Assembly: GCA_022925895.1 (NCBI GenBank) | Contig: JAKSYS010000338.1 | Coordinates: forward strand, 1 to 64,000 | Origin: Fragilaria crotonensis | Taxonomy: Eukaryota; Bacillariophyta; Fragilariophyceae; Fragilariales; Fragilariaceae | Reading direction: 5' to 3' | DNA length: 64,000 nucleotides | Part shown: positions 42,081-52,953 of the stretch, in pieces | Position numbering within the stretch: position 1 is the first letter of the stretch | How the letters are laid out: each line of letters starts with the position of its first letter | Program-made: the position numbers and the translations under genes | Notes under the pieces: generated by a model | Told to the model about the DNA's origin: nothing | The model's database searches: none | What the model saw: the letters and a program-made list of their open reading frames with translations, nothing else

Positions 42081-42506
42081 AGGATATTCGACATTTGAAG
42101 TGTCGGCAGCCGTTGTCTCAAGAGCCGCTGGCTCAAGAGCCATTGGCTCAAGAGCCGTTGTCTCAAGAGCCAACGGCTAAACAACAGCCCCCGGCGAAGT
42201 CAAACTCAAGAACACACGTTTTGTGTGTGTCATAGAGCTCGTCCTCAAAAGTGCTCGCACTTTATGTCATACCACTAGGAGACGTAACGCATACGCATAC
42301 CATCGACCTTAGATGACCTGTCATTTTTTTCCGTTCCCCGTGTGGCGAGTTCTCATTTAAAGAAAACACGTTCCTCGACTAGTTGGACGAGGTAAATTGG
42401 CTCTTGAGCCAGTGGCTCTTGAGCCACTGGCTTAAGAGCCAATGGCTCAAGAGCCAGTGGCTCAAGAGCCAATGGCTCAAGAGCCAACGTCTTTTTTGAA
42501 TATCCC
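42081..42506. mobile_element. MITE-like element with 15-bp palindromic subrepeats
   Basis: Ends are AGGATATTC and, complemented, GGGATATTC, each next to TA (42079-42080 and 42507-42508), fitting a TA target duplication. Inside, two arrays (about 42108-42178 and 42398-42490) of a 15-bp unit, GGCTCAAGAGCCAAT and variants, occupy both subterminal regions; each unit holds the 12-base near-palindrome GGCTC-AA-GAGCC. The right array switches from TT to AA centre. No coding capacity. Confidence 0.6.
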
Positions 42507-42737
42507 TACATAGTACTAGTTCATCCAAGACATTGAATCGATGTCGTACTTGTCATAACAAACGATGTTAACAACAGTTCCAAAATAAAGCACGGTTTTA
42601 ATTATAGTGTATCAACAGAAGATATTCTATCATTTTGGAAACGTGGAATTATTTAGATGTTTGTCGAACAAATTTCTGGTAGATAATCTGCGTAAAAGGT
42701 ACGAGACACATAAAAGAGCCGAAATTCCGGAACCTCC

Positions 42738-43309
42738 TGATGAAGTCATTCACCCAGAAACGTTATCGCTATGTAGCTATGTAGCCAGCTCCAAGGTTTG
42801 CGACTGCGAGTACACATATCTGTACAGTAGGTATGCATAGTATCGACTGGTACTGTAGTGCACGTACCGGAATAGTTCCCGAACGTCGACGTCATCAGCT
42901 TGAAGTCCATGACTCAAGAGCTGGAACCGACCCCAAAAGAGCGCAAGTAGCACTTTCAGCATAGTACTTGGAGTACTGTACTGAAGTATCGGTACTCAGA
43001 CCCAGTGAAATGTCTGATAGTAGTAGGTAGTAGACAGATGCTAGACACTAGACAGTACAAGTACTCGGTGTACTTTTCGCACTGACTCGGAAAAATCTCA
43101 AGTAGTCTAGTGAGTAGTTCGATAAATATGATCGAAGTCGGAGTCCTCGATAATGTTTCAACTGCACAATGAATACGACAAGCGTCCGTCTGCAGACGCC
43201 ACCGAGATGGAAGCATCATGGCTTTTGCAAGAGACCGCGAAAGTTCTCCCATGACACCATGATCAACCAGACAGAATTGAATCAGGTGCAAACCAGACGC
43301 CAAATACTT
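42738..43309. other. Intergenic region
   Basis: No supported gene; GTAC-rich from 42820 to 43080. The frame 42607-42840 that enters this region contains KRAEIPEPPDEVIHPETL, but no family is recognised. Confidence 0.45.
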
Positions 43310-44275
43310 TTATTTCCTACGACGAGGAAACGCGCTCTGAACTTGCCGAGACAGCTTGCGAAGCTGTTTCCTTCGCAACCAAATTTCGTAGTATGTTATT
43401 CCAAAGAGTAGTCCTCCCAAATGTGCAGTGTGTGCCACTGAACTGCTTCGATCCAACGATCCAAGCGCGCTAACCACCAGCAACAGTTTCAAGGCAAGAT
43501 GCGCCGGTAATTGAACCAGAAAGACACCCAACACGGTGCCGAACTGTCGGTCCGGAAATAATTTGGCTTGCAGAGCCAGGAATGCTAAGGTAACGCTCGA
43601 CAAACCCAAACATGAACCTCGTCCCAGAATCAAAAACACCAGAGATCCCGACAAAGCAGCGCCGACCACAAGTGGCCACAAGGGCCAGTGACTCGCTTTC
43701 AACGTTTGGCGTAGCTGCGGTCCGAAGGATGTAAACGCCATGAGATTCATGACCAAATGCATGACGGAAGAATGCGATACTGCACAGAGCAACAAGGACT
43801 GCGGACGATGATCAGCAAGGTTGTTTCGACTACACAGAAAGTGACGTGCCAAAGTCCCTTTGCAGGCCGGTATCTGCCACATGATAAAAATAGCAATACT
43901 TGCCATGGATACAAGTGATAGTGTTGGGCTGATTTGATGTAACTGCTTGAAATATCTCGATATTGTTTGCCATGTTGACTTGTCGCTTCCACCTTGTTGA
44001 ATCATGTTTTCATTTTGATAGCTTTGATTGTCTCCCCAAGGTGAAGGTTGCTGTCCTAGCGGCGTGTCCAGGTCACCGAGCGTCACTGGGCGGATGGGTC
44101 GTTGTTTGGAAGGCGGAGGAGGCGGGACGTAGTTAGGGTTGTATTCGTAGTTCCCTCCCCCTCGGATGTGAAATGCCCGGACGGATGTCCTGGCGACGCA
44201 TGACCGAGATAATAAGAGTAGAATAGACAGGACGGAAGGGAAGATGATATCTCTGTTGTAACTAACGGAACGCAT
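43310..44275 (-). CDS. Rhomboid-family intramembrane serine protease
   Basis: A single exon of 321 residues. An N-terminal hydrophobic segment (IIFPSVLSILLLLSRSCVAR) may be a signal peptide or targeting region; it is followed by AFHIRGGG, a Pro-rich linker and a six-TM rhomboid core. HSSVMHLVMNLMAFTSFG contains the HxxxN of TM2; GRGSCLGLSSVTLAFLAL contains the GxSx catalytic serine (GLSS rather than the common GASG); VAHTAHLGGLLFGITYYEI holds the TM6 catalytic His and the GxxxG packing motif. It should cleave membrane-spanning substrates; which membrane is unclear (plastid or secretory, given the N-terminus). Confidence 0.82.
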   Translation of the reverse strand: MRSVSYNRDIIFPSVLSILLLLSRSCVARTSVRAFHIRGGGNYEYNPNYVPPPPPSKQRPIRPVTLGDLDTPLGQQPSPWGDNQSYQNENMIQQGGSDKSTWQTISRYFKQLHQISPTLSLVSMASIAIFIMWQIPACKGTLARHFLCSRNNLADHRPQSLLLCAVSHSSVMHLVMNLMAFTSFGPQLRQTLKASHWPLWPLVVGAALSGSLVFLILGRGSCLGLSSVTLAFLALQAKLFPDRQFGTVLGVFLVQLPAHLALKLLLVVSALGSLDRSSSVAHTAHLGGLLFGITYYEIWLRRKQLRKLSRQVQSAFPRRRK

Positions 44276-44562
44276 TCTTTCGCATCACACTTGGGACAGT
44301 CCACAGAGGCAGTCTACAGTCTACAGTCTGGATGACATACAACGTTGATCAACGATCAAGACCGAATTTGGACCGGATTTGTTCAGTGCCAGACGCCAGC
44401 CGCCAGCCGCCAGCCTCATCCTTTACGATCAATTGAGTCACGAGTTTCAATGTCACTGCCTCGTGACTGGCGTTGTTGATGAAAGATGAAACAAGATCCA
44501 AATCTTACGATCGGTCCGTGCTAACCTCATGTCACACACCCAACTGTTCCCATGCCAGCACC

Positions 44563-45555
44563 ATGATACTCATCATTTCGATTTTGTTCTTCATCTTCAT
44601 CTCAATTCACGCTCTAGCACCGTCAGTAAACCGCAGATCTGTGATTCAGTCTGCAGCTTCGGGATTGCTGACGCAAGCAGCCTTGTCTGGAATCCAACCT
44701 ACCATCGCTGTTGCCGCGTCGGCAGATGATTTGTCATTAACTGTTCCCAAGGGCAAGTCTGTCTTGGTATTGGGAGCAAACGGCAAAACTGGTCGAGAAT
44801 GCGTCGCAGCAGCTCTGTCCGCTCAGAGGCCATGTGTGGCCACCTCAAGGTCTGGAACATTTGAGTGGGAAGGTGACACCGACCAGCTCAGTAGCGCTGT
44901 AGTCGATGTAACGTCGAAAGAGAGCATAGAAAATGTGATTGCATCGACCAAGAATCTTGGGGCAGTAATTTTTGCAGCGTCGGCTTCCGCTTCTGGAAGC
45001 ACCCCGTTTTCCGTCGATCGGGACGGCGTTGTGAACGCTGCCAAGTGTTGCATTGCTGCTGGAGTTCCTCGACTTGTGGTGGTGTCTTCCGGGACAGTCA
45101 CTCGTCCGGACAGTGCAGTCTACAAGTTGCTGAATACGATAGGACATGGCATCATGGAGGCAAAAATACAAGGAGAAGATATTGTCAGAGAACTCTACGC
45201 AGACCCTGCTGTTCTGGACCGAAAGCTCGGCTACACAATAATTCGACCTGGAGGTCTAACCACTGGAGACTCGCTGGGCCCTGGCGCATTAGAGCTTAAC
45301 CAGGGTGATTCCAAAAGTGGGAGATTATCACGCGCAGACGTAGCTGGCATGTGCATCAACTGCCTTGACTCAAGCAGTGCCTTTGATACTACCTTTGAAT
45401 GTTACGAGACCTTGACAGGCAAGGAAGTAGAGTCCGTGGGATTATCTAATATTTTGAAATTGACCAATCCTACAGACTTCAAGTCTGGGTATGAACGCCA
45501 AGGAGAGACTTGGAGTGCACTGTTCGACGGCTTATCTAGAGATGCGACAGTTTGA
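44563..45555 (+). CDS. Plastid-targeted atypical SDR (NmrA/Tic62-like NAD(P)-binding protein)
   Basis: A single exon; the ATG at 44563 (CACCATGA) gives 330 residues beginning with a hydrophobic signal (ILIISILFFIFISIHALAPS) whose end resembles the ASAFAP motif, hence plastid import. Rossmann motif: SVLVLGANGKTGRECVAAAL (GxxGxxG). Then VVDVTSKESIENVI, AVIFAASASASG, RLVVVSSGTVTRPDS and TIIRPGGLTTGD, the signature order of atypical SDRs such as Tic62, HCF244 and NmrA-like proteins. The classical YxxxK is absent, as in those families. Likely a redox-sensing or assembly factor of the chloroplast; substrate unknown. Confidence 0.82.
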   Translation: MILIISILFFIFISIHALAPSVNRRSVIQSAASGLLTQAALSGIQPTIAVAASADDLSLTVPKGKSVLVLGANGKTGRECVAAALSAQRPCVATSRSGTFEWEGDTDQLSSAVVDVTSKESIENVIASTKNLGAVIFAASASASGSTPFSVDRDGVVNAAKCCIAAGVPRLVVVSSGTVTRPDSAVYKLLNTIGHGIMEAKIQGEDIVRELYADPAVLDRKLGYTIIRPGGLTTGDSLGPGALELNQGDSKSGRLSRADVAGMCINCLDSSSAFDTTFECYETLTGKEVESVGLSNILKLTNPTDFKSGYERQGETWSALFDGLSRDATV

Positions 45556-45606
45556 CCTCCACCAGGATTTGTCAACCCGTACCACGTAAAGCATTAAACA
45601 ATAAAT

Positions 45607-46694
45607 TCATGGCAAACCATTCTTTGCTGTATTGCAAATAGACTCCCAGATCTTCTCTGGAATCGGCAAGACACCAGCTTTCAAGCGTTCCTTGGCCATA
45701 TTTGCAGATCTTTCTCCTGGAATTCTAATGGAGGCCCCGAATCCTTGACGGTATTAATGATCGATTGAGACTTGGAGCGAAAGTCGTCGACCAGCATATC
45801 TGGCTGAATCGCGATAAAGGTGTGACCCCACGATTTGGCAGCCTTTTTCGAATCCACGTGTCCCAGAACGGCTCCGCCACTAAGTGCACCTGCCAGAAGC
45901 TCGACACATAGCGATAGCCCAGCTCCCTTGTGACCTCCGAATGTGGCAATAGCGCCTCCTTCAAAGGGTTTGTTGGCGTCGGTTGTCCAATCCCCATTCT
46001 CGTCGTAAGCCACGTTCGGCGGCAGGGGCTCTCCCTTGGATTTCGCAGTCAGGACTCCGAAAAGAGCGATTGCTGACGTTGCCATATCGAATGAGAAAGT
46101 TCCGTCGGAAGTTGGCACTGCTACGGCAAGAGGATTGGTTCCAAAGACGGGTTTACCTCCCGGGGCGGCAGCGACGAATTCAGGTGAATTGGCCATGGCG
46201 ATACCAATCACGCCTTTCTGCGCCATGCGATTGACATAAAAGGCCAGCTGACCTGAAGATGTTGATGTATTGTACGAGGAAACAATCGAAATAGCAGAGA
46301 ATCCTTCCATGACTTTTTTCGTAGCCAAGTCCGCCGCATTAACTGCGGCCAGCATGCCCGGCGCCTGGTTGGCGTTGACCACTGCGGAGGAGGGAGTTTC
46401 TCGTTCAATCGTTGGCTTGGCAGCGTCTGGTGAGGGTGCCATCATTGACGGTTGGTACATCTTGACGAGACCCTGATTGTTCCCACAAAGTTCGGCAGCC
46501 GTCATAATCTCAGCTTGTAAATTGGCATCCTCGTCGTCCCATCCAATCATCTTGAGGGCAAGAGCTGTGGTCGATCGAGCCTCTTCGATTGGGACATTGA
46601 CGAATCCAGGTTGATCGCTAGAGAACCATCTACGTGAGACAGCAGGCAGGCGATGACGGTAGCATTGACGAACAAGGAACATGGTGCTTTGCAT
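45607..46694 (-). CDS. Ldh2/YlbC-type malate/L-lactate dehydrogenase, probably mitochondrial
   Basis: The ATG at 46694 begins MQSTMFLVRQCYRHRLPAVS and RRWFSS, an Arg-rich mitochondrial-type presequence. The body matches the type-2 NAD(P)-dependent malate/lactate/sulfolactate dehydrogenase family: GIAMANSPEFVAAAPGG, PVFGTNPLAVAVPTSDGTFS, FDMATSAIALFGVL and FGGHKGAGLSLCVELLAGAL. The frame slips at about 45742: the run-on frame ends DLQIWPRNA at 45681, whereas the adjacent frame reads RIPGERSANMAKERLKAGVL and ends NGLP at 45607, the typical C-terminus of the family (GERSAxxRxxRLxxGV). One missing G in a GGG run explains it. It oxidises a 2-hydroxy acid with NAD(P)+. Confidence 0.85.
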
Positions 46695-47239
46695 ATTTGT
46701 GACGAAGTCGATTTCGCGGTTTGTGCATGATCCAATTTGATCAACTGACGTCACGCAACGAATACATGTTCAAGACTCGAGACCGAGACTCGAGACTCGA
46801 GACACAGGCTCGATGGGCTCGGGGGCAATCGTACGGGTGTCAGAAGCCAGAAATCATCATAAAATAAAAAATGGCTCGAATTACGAAATTTTTGAACTTT
46901 GTCTCGAAGTCTTCTAAGGACCAGGAACTGAGTGTACTCCGAGTCGACAACTGTGGTCAATGAAAAAAGCTTGTCTATCGGTGTAGTGTATTGCAGAGTC
47001 CAGTGTCTCCAGCATTAGGATCCAGTTTGATAGAGGAGCTGAAGTCTGAAGTAAGCAGCAGTTGACAATCAATTTAGAATTTAGAGTACTGTGGACAAAG
47101 TGAGCACGACAACGAAGTTGTAACATCCCATTCATGAGTGATTCCAACCCGTGGCTTTCATCTTTGATAACAGAACCATTGACGTGCAAACCAGGGACAG
47201 CTACAACTCCGATGTATGAAGCCCATAAACCGATGATAT
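46695..47239. other. Intergenic region
   Basis: 545 bases between two minus-strand genes, with a short GAGACTCGA repeat at 46775-46805. No gene. Confidence 0.5.
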
Positions 47240-47975
47240 TTAAGACAGGCACGTCCGGCATGGATGTAGGCCTTTGTCCATGGCTTCCGTTTCGGTCATT
47301 TCCTGAAGATTACGAATGTTCGCAAGGTGCTCACAAGACCGAATATGAAAGGCTGCACCGTTGGCAGTCTTAACGACCTTTCGATCCTCAAATTTGGACC
47401 ACTTTCCCTTCCCCTCCGACCTTGCCTTTGACTGAAGTGCAACCATGTGGTCGTAGTTTTTCGTTTTACTGCTTGAGTTCGGAGCGTAAACTGAAGCAAG
47501 TCCGGCTGCTACAATTCCCTCATTGACACAGAGATATCCCCCACCTTCTTCAACCCAAGCAAATGCCAAGAGGCGCCCATAACGATCTGCTTTGTCTCCC
47601 TCGAAGGTAAGCCAGATATCCTTCTTATCACATTTGATTTCGTGTATTCCTTGGCTTCCTCGGCAAAGGCTGTTTCTGCTTGATTTCTGGCGTATCAATA
47701 CCCAAGAGCCGGACACGACGCTCATCTGTGAGTGTCAGGGTGTCGCCGTCATATACATTTCTCACATGGTGTTTTTCTGCTCCAGCAGGGAGAGACGGGT
47801 GTATTGGAGACGGTCCGCCACTGCTGGTGCTGAAAGTACTACCATGTGCCTGTTGTTGAGATGTTGAATGCGTCTGCTCATTCTGTTGTTGTTGCTGCTG
47901 TTTCTGCTTCTGCTCCTGAAGAGTCTCGGAAACCTCCTGAACGGTGTTGAGCGCTGTTGTCAAGCAATTTCCCAT
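47240..47975 (-). CDS. Thermonuclease-like (SNase) Ca2+-dependent nuclease with N-myristoylation signal
   Basis: The ATG at 47975 starts MGNCLTTALN: Gly2 followed by Cys4 is a dual myristoylation/palmitoylation signal, as in plant plasma-membrane nucleases CAN1/CAN2. After a Gln-rich stretch, the staphylococcal nuclease fold starts with VRNVYDGDTLTL and RRVRLLGIDTPE (metal-binding Asp and catalytic Arg), then AFAEEAKEYTK, WLTFEGDKADRYGRLLAFAW (second catalytic Arg) and GYLCVNEGIVAAGLASVYAP. The C-terminus (AAFHIRSCEHLANI and GLHPCRTCLS) forms a small His/Cys metal-binding module found on other SNases. The conserved blocks occupy three frames; slips at about 47668 (GG to G) and 47634 (AAAA to AAA) each equal one missing base. 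Role: degradation of DNA/RNA near membranes. Confidence 0.8.
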
Positions 47976-48645
47976 GTTTGATTCAATCGGCGATACGATA
48001 TCAAAATGTGAGATACGCGGCCGACTGCGATTATATGCATACGACGGTATGTTGCATATATCGAAGTGTGTCATACTGTACTCTGGTATGTCACGGTACG
48101 AGTACTGAAGTACCTGGTACTGTACTTGCACTCAGTAAGTACTACAATTTCAAGTACTTTTAGAGTGCTACTAGAGTACTGGTACCTGATGGTATGCATA
48201 CTCCGAGCAAGAGTGTGTGTATGACAGTATGACATATGATCATATGAACATAGTGCCCTGTGTGGGAATTCGTACCACGGTATTTCCAGTGCAAGTACGT
48301 GACACTTGGAGTACATACGCGTATCCATTTGCTTGTATGCATATCATAGAGAGGAGTTAAGTTGACTGATAAAAATCATTGGATCAATCTCTCCGGGTTT
48401 CTGATGTAAAATGATGTCAGCGTTGGAGAAACACCGGCATTCTGCCGGCGATTTTCGTTTTCTTCCAAATCTCTTGTCTCGGTGTCAACGATATTTGTAG
48501 GGTTTGTTACACTGATCAATGTCCACAAGCAAACAGACAGCTTAGATCACTCGAACGTCGAGTGGAGTTTCTATTCCGTTCTACTCATCCAATCTACCTA
48601 ACGCATCTGATTGTGCAATCAATCATATTCGAGAACTTCGAAGGA
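47976..48645. other. Divergent intergenic region, GTAC-rich
   Basis: Between the nuclease (minus) and the ABC1 kinase (plus). 48060-48310 is rich in AGTACT, GGTACC and CATATG palindromes. No gene; the open frame 48562-48645 upstream of the kinase ATG has no ATG of its own. Confidence 0.5.
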
Positions 48646-51600
48646 ATGACTTCCGTTGGTGCAAGAACGAAGGTAATTCTGGGATTGCTTTTGCTGTCAC
48701 GAGGATTTTGTTTCTTCTCAGGGGCTCGATCGCCACGAGTGGCTTATGTTGCATCGACATCAACGCGTTCTCTCTTCACGTCAGAATTGAGCCGGAAACG
48801 ATCCATCTGTCGAGTCTTATCTCCCCTGAAAGTCACGGAAGATGTTATTGTGGTGAAGGATGTCGTTGATGCTGAGATTGCCGACCTTGAGGAAAATCAC
48901 GTCGAGGATCCACCTGCGGGCAAGCAACGAAGAAAACCACCGGTAACGAGACAGAAAAAACAGCAGCACAAGCGAAACGGAAAGGCTGTTGAAGCAATCA
49001 TCGTCCCCGAAATGGTTGCTCGAGGATTAACCAATTTCACACACGCTACAGAAGATCAAGTGAAGCAAAACATTCAAGCTGCAGAGGATGTCATGGAACT
49101 GATGGGTGCGATTAGCGAACGAATGTCTGTGGGATCAAAGGAAGTGTTAGGTGATTTGTCACATGTCATGGAAGAGAAGCTCGTTCGGTTGCCAGAGGAC
49201 AAGGCGAATGAGTTCACGAAGTACCTCACCGAATTGACCGAAACAATTCAGCAAGCGCAGCGGCGAGAATTGGAGCGTCAGCTTGCTGAAATTGAAGCAC
49301 GCTTCGTCAGACCACTTGAAGAATTCGTCTTTTCAGATGCTGCTATCTATGACGGAGGAAACTCGGAGGGACCAGAAGCTGATCGTACGGCCTTACGAAC
49401 CAGATTGGTTTTGGCTGGTGCGAACTCGACACTTTCGGCATCTCGCCGCCTTCGCACCAAGGAAATAATCAAGAACATCAATGTCGCACCATTTTATTAC
49501 TCAGTCGCCCTGCTCATGCGATGGGTTCGCAAGGTTGGTTATCCCCCCATGCTTTTACTTAGTGCTCTTCGATCGATGGCGGCAGTTGTCAAGTTTCCAA
49601 GCATTAGACGAAGTTACACTAAAAAAGGCGATCAATATCAGGAGTACCTGAAGAATGCCGAGGTTATGCAAGCAGGTTGGAAACGTACGGGGGAGATCGC
49701 CGCTCGCGGGCCTATGGCACGAAAGTGGGCCATCCTTCGACGATCAGCAGAAATTTGGGCCTATTTCAGTTCCTTTTACATTAAGGAACGGAGGTTTGTG
49801 AGCAAGTTCAACAAAGGAAAGTGGTCGGCAGAAAAGCTTTCCGAGGAGCGATCGAAACTCGGCGCAGAAATAACTCAAAACTTGTTGAAACTTGGTCCGA
49901 CATTCATCAAGGTAAGTGCGTTGCGCGGAAAAGGAGGAGTTCCGCGAAATGCGTGCTGACCATCCCATCATTGTCATCAGGTTGGTCAACTTTTCTCAAC
50001 GCGTATCGATATTGTACCCAAAGAGTACATCGAAGAGCTTAAACTTCTCCAGGACAATGTTCCTCCGTTCTCTGGCGATCTTGCCGTTGCTATTATCGAA
50101 CAAGAGCTTGGTAAGCCAATCGACGAACTTTTCGATTTTTTTAACCGCACTACATTGGCAGCAGCATCGCTGGGTCAGGTGCATATTGCTGAAAAGAACG
50201 GCGAGAAGATCTGCATCAAAGTGCAACGTCAGCACCTCAAAGAACTCTTCGACGTTGATCTCGGGCAACTGCGACAACTTGCTGTCTTCGCGGATTCGAT
50301 GGATATGACCTCCGAGGGAGGATTGTTGGATAGGAACACCAAGCGTGATTGGGTTTCCGTGTACGAAGAGAACAAGCGTTTGCTTTACGAAGAGATTGAT
50401 TACATACACGAAATGGAGAATTGCAACCGGTTCAGGTGAGTCGGTGATTATGTATTTTCGGTGTTTTGCTTCGCGTATTCTCACAGGCGTGACTTCAGGG
50501 AAAACTTTAACAATCGCAAGTTTCGCCATATTAGAGCACCGAAGACGTATCCTGAGTTCACTACGGACAAGGTCATGGCTATGGAATATCTGCCAGGAAT
50601 CAAGATCACTGATGTTGAAAAAATAAGGGCTTTAGGTCTCGATCCTGTTGAAATTGGTGTCAAATCGGCCGAGGCATTTTTGGAGCAGTTGTGTCGACAC
50701 GGTTTCTTTGTAAGTAGTAGCTCTGTGTCCGTTCGACCTTCATCATGAGCCCACCTGACATGCAACTTGACATAAACAGCATAGCGATCCACATCCGGGA
50801 AATCTTGCAGTGGAAAAGGGAAGGGATGGCGAACCTGTGATCATTTTTTACGATTTTGGTATGATGGACTCATTTGGACCCGTCGAGCGAAAAGGTCTTG
50901 TTGATTTCTTCTTCGCTGTTTATTACGATGCAAATGTTAAGGACGCCGCCAACGCATTGGAAAGGTTAGGAATGCTCCGCAGTGGACCTGACATAGATCG
51001 CGTCGCAGTCGAACGTGTCGGCCAAGACTTCATCGATCGGTTCCAGGCCACCTTGAAAACTGATAGTACATGGGAAAACGATCTCCCGGAGGAGGAGAGG
51101 AAGAGGATCAACCGCGAGCGGCGCGCGGCTCTCGGCCAAGAATTCCTTTCCTTGAATGAGGATACACCATTCATCTTCCCTCCGACGTGGACGTTTGTCT
51201 TCCGAGCTTTCTTTTCTCTTGATGGAATTGGAAAGACTCTGAATCCGAAGTACGACATGACAAGAATTATGCTTCCCTACTTGAAGGAGCTGTTGGACCT
51301 CAAAGACGGCAACGCTGTCACAACAACACTTCTTCGCATTGGCAAAAGGGTTGGTCTGAGACCGGTGGACATCAATATGCTTGTAACCCAACCCCGTCGT
51401 GTTGCAAGAACCGATGATGTAGTAGCCCGGTAAGTTTGCCGAGTCGCACTGGAAGTATTTAGTTGCTTGTGTAACCTCTCATCTCAATGCGCTTCCAAGT
51501 CTCGAAAAAGGTGAATTCAAGCTTCGCGTTCGGTCACTTGAAGTGGAGAGACAAAATCAACGTAGCACCCTTGTTTTGAAGAATATTTTCTCGGCTGTGT

Positions 51601-51785
51601 TGGCCACTCTCTTTTTGCAAACAGGGGTAGTATTCAGCACAGTGGGAAGCGCACTAGCTGTCGCTACTCCAGCTGCGAGAGTGTTCTATGGTGCGGCCGT
51701 TGTGTTGGGATTACGAGTTCCATATGGAATTCACCAAGTGAATAAGTTGGACAGGTACCTTGAGCGATACAGCGGTAAGCGATAG
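48646..51785 (+). CDS. ABC1/ADCK/UbiB atypical kinase, probably plastid
   Basis: Five exons: 48646-49911, 49981-50435, 50487-50709, 50780-51429 and 51500-51785, with introns of 69, 51, 70 and 70 bp, all GT-AG and in phase; 959 residues. The N-terminus is a hydrophobic signal ([17 protein letters not shown]) and long basic linker, then a helical region. Kinase motifs: [15 protein letters not shown] (family KxGQ), [15 protein letters not shown] (Ala-rich loop), KICIKVQRQ (nucleotide Lys), [28 protein letters not shown] (catalytic) and [10 protein letters not shown] (DFG). The C-terminus has a hydrophobic [20 protein letters not shown] pair of helices, as in plastid ABC1K proteins of plastoglobules, which regulate prenylquinone metabolism. 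The mature part is clearly full length. Confidence 0.92.
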
Positions 51786-52560
51786 GACTTTTTTATTGAT
51801 ATTCTAATCAACAACAAGTTCGGCATCGTTTCTTGAAGCAACGAACCGAAGATTTACGATTTGGTAACTTTTAGATAGTGCGATTGCGCTGGTTATGACG
51901 CAGACGTCTTTGTATGCCCTGATTATGTCGGGAATATTCAACTGAGTATGACTGATCAGCAAACGAGTTTCATTCAACAGCCCCGAAAGCCTCGTCGAAC
52001 AGCACCAGCTATGCTACGCTCTCTATCATACACTCTACTAGAGAGCTATGTCATACGTGAATGAGCTGCACAATTATCGTGCAATGGGCAAACACAACAA
52101 CTGGAGTACGCTACCGGTAGCGCAATGTACTTTCACCTGTACTGTACTGCACCGTTCGGGATTGGGACTCTTCGTGCTTCGTATCGTTGTCCGAATCGAT
52201 ATTGTTTGCTTTCCGAATCACGTCGCTATTCTCAACGTCCACAACCCTACGATACGGAGTACAAGTACAGGTAGACCCCTATGATAGACCTACAAGGTGC
52301 GAAACAAACTGAATAAATCATCAAAGCGTGTCTGTTTATCATCCGTTTCAAAAATCGGTAGAACGATCCATTGCAATCATTGCGACTAATCCTACTACGA
52401 GTGACCATCATTCCGCTCACTGATTCCGTCAGCAAAGGACGCCAACTTGCTAACGACGCTTTGCTGTCTTGCATTAGAGAGCACGAACAATTCAAATAAA
52501 AGGGACAAGATTTAGACTTTCCGATTGCCCTATCAGGCCACCTTCCACCGCGAAACCATT
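51786..52560. other. Intergenic region
   Basis: 775 bases between two plus-strand genes; no gene or bounded repeat seen. GTAC-type words around 52120-52270. Confidence 0.5.
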
Positions 52561-52953
52561 ATGTACTCCGGAAACAGCGACTCAAGCAATCTCAATAACC
52601 GGTATCAGTCATACCAACAAGGAGCCACGGCATATATCCCCCCGGGAAGGTCATATGCTGAACAACAGACTAATATCATTCAAGATTCTGTCAAGACTCA
52701 ATACAATGCTGAGGCCACAGCGAATACGGTCTTGTCACAAATGCACACACAACGTCATCAGCTCCAAGGGGCACATGATGATGTATGGAAAATGAGAGAA
52801 GCGACTGAAAAAGCTAAGCGAGAAATTGAGGACCTTGCTGCCAAAAAGAGACTGCAGAGATATCGACTGTATGGACTCATCGCCCTACTAGGGGTCGTTG
52901 ATGTTATGTTGTTCCTGAGACTTATCACTTGTGGCGGCAGCTTCTTTTGTTGA
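52561..52953 (+). CDS. Qb-type SNARE (Vti1/membrin/GOSR-like C-terminal part)
   Basis: A single exon; the ATG at 52561 gives 130 residues. After a disordered Tyr/Gln/Ser-rich head come ANTVLSQMHTQRHQLQGAHD and DVWKMREATEKAKREIEDL, a SNARE-like heptad helix whose QMHTQRHQLQ resembles the LHxQRxxLxxA motif of Qb SNAREs. RYRLYGLIALLGVVDVMLFL is the C-terminal membrane anchor. The usual N-terminal Habc bundle is absent, so it is short for the family; an upstream exon is possible but not seen. Expected in Golgi/endosomal membrane fusion. Confidence 0.7.
   Translation: MYSGNSDSSNLNNRYQSYQQGATAYIPPGRSYAEQQTNIIQDSVKTQYNAEATANTVLSQMHTQRHQLQGAHDDVWKMREATEKAKREIEDLAAKKRLQRYRLYGLIALLGVVDVMLFLRLITCGGSFFC

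Larger units (their letters stand above)
41684..42737. repeat. Exact 27-bp inverted repeat flanking 1 kb with two MITEs
   Basis: TAAAAGAGCCGAAATTCCGG plus AACCTCC occurs at 42711-42737 on the plus strand and at 41710-41684 on the minus strand without a mismatch. No target duplication flanks it. It may be the TIR of a 1,054-bp element, or the duplicated breakpoints of a small inversion. Confidence 0.85.

Noticed and set aside
42607-42840. 77-codon plus-strand frame with KRAEIPEPPDEVIHPETL
   Set aside because: Kept only as part of the inverted-repeat finding; no family, no splice partners and it crosses the repeat arm.
49996-50529. 177-codon minus-strand frame
   Set aside because: Antisense shadow of UbiB kinase exon 2 and its flanking introns.
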